Notes under the pieces: generated by a model
What the model was told of the DNA's origin: nothing
Databases searched by the model: none
What the model saw: only the letters and a program-made list of their open reading frames with translations
NCBI GenBank assembly: GCA_033807695.1
Contig: CM066305.1
Span: 3,348,001-3,412,000, forward strand
Direction: 5' to 3'
DNA length: 64,000 bases
Origin: Daedaleopsis sinensis
Taxonomy: Eukaryota > Basidiomycota > Agaricomycetes > Polyporales > Polyporaceae
Part shown: positions 59,711 through 64,000 of the stretch, piece by piece
Position numbering within the stretch: the stretch's first letter is position 1
How the letters are laid out: the number at the start of each line of letters is the position of its first letter
Position numbers and translations under genes: made by a program

Positions 59711-61339
59711 TCAGTGCGGCCACCACGGATAACAGTCCACGCCGTCCCAGGTCCACAGTGCCTTCGGGTCGCCCACGATCGTGCGCGCGTACTGCATCCA
59801 CGCGCCGTCGTACACCTCCTCCACGAACCACTTCACGTACCGCTGGCGGAGCACCCACTTGTGCCAGACGTAGTACCGCCACGCGTACCCGACGATGACG
59901 CGCGGGTTCGCGTAGATCTTCGACAGGCCCATCACGCGGCGGAAATCGTACGGGAGCAGGAACGACTCGGACGAGTAGCACTCGCCCTCTGCGGACGCGC
60001 GGAAGGCGAGCGGAGGGGTGAGCGCGGGGGACTCCCCGGTTTGGTGCAGGAACGGATGGTGGGGCGGCAGCGGGTGCTCCAGCGGGGCGGCCGAGAGCGT
60101 CTTGTTGCTCCGGAGATGGACAGGGAGGACGGGGTCCGCCTGGAAGACGACGATGCCGTTCCAGCACGAGAATACGGGGACCGGCTCTTCGGCCTTGACC
60201 GCCTCGTAGTCCGCCGCGTCAAAGAAGTACGGCCAGTAGCCGGCGGTGAGCCGGCCGACGCGGTCGCGAAGGACCCACATGTCGTACGCGCCGTAGTGCC
60301 CGAAATCGAGTCCGCACGCGAAGTCGAAGTCGCCCTGGCGCGTCTCGAGCAGCTCGACGACGGACTCCGGCTCGATGTAGATGTCGTTGGAGAAGAGGAC
60401 CTTGTCGTACCCGCCGGACTCGCGCAGAGGTTCGAGAGCCTGGTTCCTGATCGCGGCCAGGAACTCTATCCGGGGATTCCACTCGACGTGCTCCGGCTTC
60501 TTGACGGTCGTATCTTGCACGAGGATGCGGTTCCGGATTCTGCGTCTGTCGAGCTCCTGGGCGAACTCGCGGAGCAGGTCCGGGGAGCGGTCGGTGGAGT
60601 AGTTCTCGACGATAGACACGAAGACGTTGTCCGTGCCCATGTACATGATCGCGTCGAGCATAGAGCGCGTCCAGTAGGGGAGGACCTCTTCATTCTGGTG
60701 GAACGCGGCCGCGATGAAGATCTTCTCGTTGCGGGCGTATCCCTGAGCGCGGGGTTCTGCCACCGCCTTGCGGAGTATGGATCGGAAACGGACGTCGCCC
60801 TCATACTCGTAGTGCTTGTACCGGTAGAGCCCAACGAGGAGAACAGTAGCCCAGAGAACGCATTGCGCAGTCCATAGCACCATTCCAAGCTTGGGCAGAC
60901 GAGAGCGCGTAGGGTGTGACCGTGCGCGTGGGTCCGCCTCCCAATCCTCGTCGTCATTCCGGCCGTCATTGAGCATCATGTACCCGTCCTGCTCCCTAGA
61001 CGAGCTCTTGCCCTTCCCAACTCCAGCTCCGCATCTCCTGGCTATCAAACGGGACGCGAGAAGCCACAGGAGCTGCGCGCCCGCGAAGATCGGTAGGGTT
61101 ACGAGAAACGCGATCCATGCCGTCCACGCGCGCGGAAAGCCGGGTTCCCAGATGTACTCGAGGTATTTCAGGAGGTAGTTGTGGTTGCGCCGGAAGATGA
61201 CCGCGAAGATAAAGAGCTGGGGGAGAACGGGCAGTCTCACCGCGGTGATGGCGCAGCGGCCTAGAAAGCGGATAGCGAGCTGTGCGTGCGAGAGAATCTG
61301 CTGGCCATGTTGTCGCGCCTCTCTGCTATCGTACGGCAT
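59711..61339 (-). CDS. CAP59-type alpha-1,3-mannosyltransferase
   Basis: Golgi-type glycosyltransferase of the CAP59/CMT1 family (Cryptococcus capsule and glycan genes); here probably cell-wall or glycolipid mannosylation. One uninterrupted exon, 542 aa, from MPYDSREARQHGQQ. Hydrophobic segments lie near residues 38-48 and 70-96 (WIAFLVTLPIFAGAQLLWLL) and at about 151-168 (VLWTAQCVLWATVLLVGLY). The catalytic domain begins KIFIAAAFHQNEEVLPYWTR, then GTDNVFVSIVENYSTDRSPD, LLREFAQELDRRRIRNRILV, RNQALEPLRESGGYDKVLFS, the D-x-D-like SNDIYI, DFACGLDFGHYGAYDMWVLR, PVFSCWNGIVVFQADPVLPV and GECYSSESFLLPYDFRRVMG. It ends VIVGYAWRYYVWHKWVLRQR and DGVDCYPWWPH. All family blocks are present. Strong GC bias makes long false frames on the opposite strand. 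Confidence 0.9.
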   Translation of the reverse strand: MPYDSREARQHGQQILSHAQLAIRFLGRCAITAVRLPVLPQLFIFAVIFRRNHNYLLKYLEYIWEPGFPRAWTAWIAFLVTLPIFAGAQLLWLLASRLIARRCGAGVGKGKSSSREQDGYMMLNDGRNDDEDWEADPRARSHPTRSRLPKLGMVLWTAQCVLWATVLLVGLYRYKHYEYEGDVRFRSILRKAVAEPRAQGYARNEKIFIAAAFHQNEEVLPYWTRSMLDAIMYMGTDNVFVSIVENYSTDRSPDLLREFAQELDRRRIRNRILVQDTTVKKPEHVEWNPRIEFLAAIRNQALEPLRESGGYDKVLFSNDIYIEPESVVELLETRQGDFDFACGLDFGHYGAYDMWVLRDRVGRLTAGYWPYFFDAADYEAVKAEEPVPVFSCWNGIVVFQADPVLPVHLRSNKTLSAAPLEHPLPPHHPFLHQTGESPALTPPLAFRASAEGECYSSESFLLPYDFRRVMGLSKIYANPRVIVGYAWRYYVWHKWVLRQRYVKWFVEEVYDGAWMQYARTIVGDPKALWTWDGVDCYPWWPH

Positions 61340-62329
61340 CGCATGCCCAGGGAGAGGGCCTTTCGCGATGTTGTGGGTGCGAGCACGGAGTATGATGGTG
61401 GCGGGAGGAGGAGAGGGTCCTCGGACAAGGTGGTGGTTTCATCAGTACCTTTACTTACAATCTTTAACTAATAGTAACTGTTACTTACTGACCCCTATTA
61501 TTGGTAAGTAATCACTACGTATACTGCAGTCTACTGACTTACTACCAAGTAAGTAGCACGCTGAAACTGCGGACTGATATTTGCACTCTAAGAGTTTAAA
61601 AGTCTACAGCAACTGCGGCCTAATACTTGACTTCCAAAGCTTGTAGCTAGATCTCTACAGTCCTTAGACAGCCTCTCCATAGGCCAACTTGAAGTCCCCC
61701 GTGTTTCAGCTTCCATGGAATCGGATTTCTGACTCCCCGTGCAGCCCTTTTGTCTCGACCGTACTGCCTCCCGCCGTCGGCTTGCGAGGGCGGGAAACAA
61801 TACGGGAAAAGAAAAAAGGACCCCTTCCGAGGAAGGGTGTTCTCCTCAGCGAAGGAGGAGAATTTAGCCTCTGCGTGCCTGCGCAGAGGGCCCCAAGGGG
61901 CTGCCGACGCCTACCGCGTCGACGTTAGCGAGATAAAAGTTGACCGTACGATCATCACTGCAGCTCTTTCGTGGCCGGTATTTGCGGTATTTGCGGGTAC
62001 GAAAGTCTGGAAATCTCGAAAGATTCAGCCCGCGACGACTCAATCACGAGGAGACACCCGCGATCGGAAGCAAAGGTGCACCATGAAGCACCGAGCCCTG
62101 CACACCTTGAGTCCTCAAGCTCCAAGGCCGCTTGTCGGCTGGTGCGAGTTGAATTTGAGTGCCGTCGTCGCTGTCATGTTTCTTACAACGAACACAAACG
62201 CAGACCGCGGAGCTCTTGACGCTCTATGGGATTGAGCTGTGAGATTTGCAGTACGAGTTTTGATATTGAAGGCCTTGCCGGCTGGTGCACCAGATTGTTG
62301 AGTGCAATCTAGCAACGTCGCAGCCGTCA
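61340..62329. other. Intergenic region right of the mannosyltransferase
   Basis: Contains AT-rich tracts with repeated TTACT/AGTAA words near 61450-61560, and dispersed repeat copy 3. No supported gene. Confidence 0.45.
61830..61935 (+). repeat. Dispersed repeat, copy 3 (diverged)
   Basis: GAAGGAG, TTTAGCCTC, GCAGAGGGCCCC, AAGGGG, CTG.CGAC and TAGCGAG occur in the same order and spacing as in the reverse complement of copy 1. Overall identity is clearly lower than between copies 1 and 2. Confidence 0.6.
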
Positions 62330-63300
62330 GAGTCAGTTGACACACACACATCCCGAAAGTACGTACCTTCTCGTGTTGTTAACAGGAGAAGCTCTTCACG
62401 TTCCGTATCTGAGATCTTCTGTCAGTGCTTGAGGTCGCGTCTTGTACCCATCTTCAGTTTTGGATTCACGTTGATGTCTTGATGTCTTCAGCACCCGCTG
62501 CGCACCTAGTACCTAAATTGCGAGATCATCAGTAGCCAAACACTCCAGAAGGTGCTTACCTTCCCTGCTGGCGACGCGAACTGTCGCCGCAGGGCACCAG
62601 GCGACCCGGATCTTCGCTTGTTGAGCTTGATGTGTGAGGCTCGAAGCTTGAGGCTTGAATCTGCTTCGTTCGTGAATACTCGAGTCTTGATGATCCTTGC
62701 GTCTTGCGTCTTCTGCAATGCGTCGACTCTTGATGTCTTCAACCTCGGTCTTCGGTCTGAATCTTCGGTGTCGTCCAGGCTCGCTGAACGCCCCTTCCCG
62801 GGACGGCCCACCGATGCGACGGTTTTGAGAGGACCAGCAGGCCTGTTGAGCTACCGGTGGTGAGGCGAGGCGAGGAAGGTAGAGGATGAGGTTGCCTTGG
62901 ACCTGCAGGAAGTGCGAGCTTATATACGCGTCCGAGGTAAGTACTACGGACTTGCGAGCCGAGCACTGAGTCGCAGAGCTGCTCCGAGCGGTCCCGGCCA
63001 GCGTTTGCCATATCGGGCTTTCGTACGAGACGGCACGATGGCGCGCGCCGCGGGTCTGCAGCTTCCTCAAGTTCGGAGATATTGCTGGACCCACGATGGG
63101 ATTGCCCGGAAGAGCGGAAGCAGTCGGAATGCTCGTCTGGTGGCCAATGAGAATTTGACGGCGATACCCGGCTAGGATGTCGACGAGATGGGCGTGTCCG
63201 GAGCAGATACTTGACTCTCACCGTGTTCACAGAGAATGGCTTTAAACGTCGGCTTATCAGTGTCACAGAACGTCTAGTGAGTTGTAGTTAGCACACGCCC
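62330..63300 (-). other. LTR-like or retroelement-derived stretch, unresolved
   Basis: On the minus strand there is a TATA-like TATATAAGCTCGCA (near 62925). It is followed by a long leader full of imperfect AAGACATCAAGA/AAGCTTCGAGCC-type words, and a possible small intron at about 62520-62567 (GTAAGC..TTTAG). This is what an LTR or Pol II leader can look like, but I see no terminal repeats, primer-binding site or coding domains. Long frames here carry no recognisable protein. Confidence 0.25.
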
Positions 63301-63456
63301 CCTATCAGCGACCCTACCTATGGTGGATATGATCGCAGGAAGACACGGTCGAGGTTCCTCGATTTCGACCTACGATGTGCATTGAGAGTGAGTATACAAG
63401 ACAACAATCAGATAACGCAGGTTGACACGTCGGTCGACGTCGTGCCCACGATGAAT

Positions 63457-64000
63457 TCAGCCTGCGGACGCGGACACGAGTCGCCAGTCACCTTGCAGCA
63501 CGTCTGCCCACTCAACCGTCTCCTCCCCCAGGGCCCCGTCCGCGTCCTCGTCTCCGACCGCGCCCCCAAACGAGACTGCGGCCGCACCCGCGTCGGCAAT
63601 GGGCGCGACGACGAGCTGCGCGCCGCACTGCACGGCGCGCCCGACGTGCAGGAGCATCTCGGGCGTGAGCGTGGCGAAGTTGATCCCGAGCGCCTGCGAG
63701 TTCATCGCGCGAAATTTGGGAAACGTGAGCTCGGGGCAAACGCACGAGACGCGGGGGCAGGACACACCTTCCACGCGACCGTCGCTCCGACAGCGACCTG
63801 CGCCCTGTCCGTGATCTTCCGCAGCGTGTCCCACTGGGCCGCTACGACCGCATGCTCTGCCGCGTCTGTGTCTGCAGGCGCCGCCGTCTGAGTCGTGCTT
63901 GTCACTGTCGTCGCTGCGAGCGGCTCGTCATCGTAGGGCAACGTGACAGGGTACGCTTCCTCTTCCCGCTGGTCCCACGTCTCCTCCACCCGCGCAGCTT
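63457..64000 (-). CDS. C-terminal part of an unidentified protein, cut by window edge
   Basis: The minus-strand frame enters from beyond 64000: VEETWDQREEEAYPVTLPYD, then AEHAVVAAQWDTLRKITDRA and QVAVGATVAWK. A GTGTGT..CGCAG intron (about 63695-63770) leads to ALGINFATLTPEMLLHVGRA, VQCGAQLVVAPIADAG and EETVEWADVLQGDWRLVSAS before a stop at 63457. GC-rich third positions and the in-frame splice support a real gene. I do not recognise the family; the N-terminal part is not in the window. Confidence 0.6.

Noticed and set aside
59714..60877. 387-codon open frame on the plus strand
   Set aside because: Lies wholly antisense to the CAP59-type mannosyltransferase. GC-rich third codon positions suppress stops on the opposite strand; the peptide has no domain and is Arg/Val/Asp-biased.

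Overview
This window is nuclear DNA of a filamentous basidiomycete, most likely an Agaricomycete (possibly Polyporales; the order is inference). The evidence is the dense short introns (about 50-60 nt, GT..AG), small spaces between genes on both strands, and basidiomycete-type families: FunK1 kinases, a CAP59-type mannosyltransferase, an aryl-alcohol-dehydrogenase-type aldo-keto reductase, a BSC6-like MFS transporter and a flavin-dependent halogenase. Exon boundaries were deduced by eye from splice signals and reading frame. Where all exons sum to a multiple of three (Hem25, Spt4, Med10, FunK1, Cbp3) the models are strong.

Layout. 1-3,090: no supported gene. 3.1-8.1 kb: a mitochondrial glycine carrier (Hem25) converging on a large EF-hand protein of unknown function. 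8.8-18.0 kb: a possible small secondary-metabolism neighbourhood (MFS transporter, flavin-dependent halogenase, aldo-keto reductase carrying a stop at its catalytic tyrosine), interrupted by housekeeping genes (Big1/V-ATPase S1-like, Spt4). 18.4-22.1 kb: a truncated and a full-length FunK1 kinase in tandem. 22.3-29.8 kb: RPC1 (RNA polymerase III largest subunit), proteasome alpha-1 (Scl1) and a UPF0303/DUF336 protein. 30.1-35.4 kb: two class-3 lipases, one intracellular (diacylglycerol-lipase type) and one secreted. 37.8-46.3 kb: hypothetical genes, a solo TFIIS zinc-ribbon relic, a histidine-phosphatase gene and Med10.

47.0-54.9 kb is a rearranged locus. RIC8 (G-alpha exchange factor) is followed by a decayed phosphatase fragment, a second full-length FunK1, a decayed RIC8 fragment and a second intact phosphatase in inverted orientation to the 41-kb copy. 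This reads as a duplicated RIC8-phosphatase unit holding a FunK1 gene, whose near-twin lies 31 kb away. 55.4-61.3 kb: Rai1 (RNA 5'-end quality control), Cbp3 (cytochrome bc1 assembly) and a CAP59-type mannosyltransferase. 61.3-64.0 kb: repeats, an LTR-like stretch and the end of an unidentified gene running off the window.

Most unusual points: (1) the Cbp3 intron carries an inverted copy of about 180 bp of its own first exon, next to about 180-bp direct repeats, so the pre-mRNA could fold into a long hairpin; (2) the FunK1/RIC8/phosphatase duplication system with shared chimeric junctions; (3) the halogenase-MFS-AKR neighbourhood, with the AKR catalytic Tyr codon changed to TAA; (4) a three-copy dispersed repeat and two oversized introns containing near-perfect hairpins.
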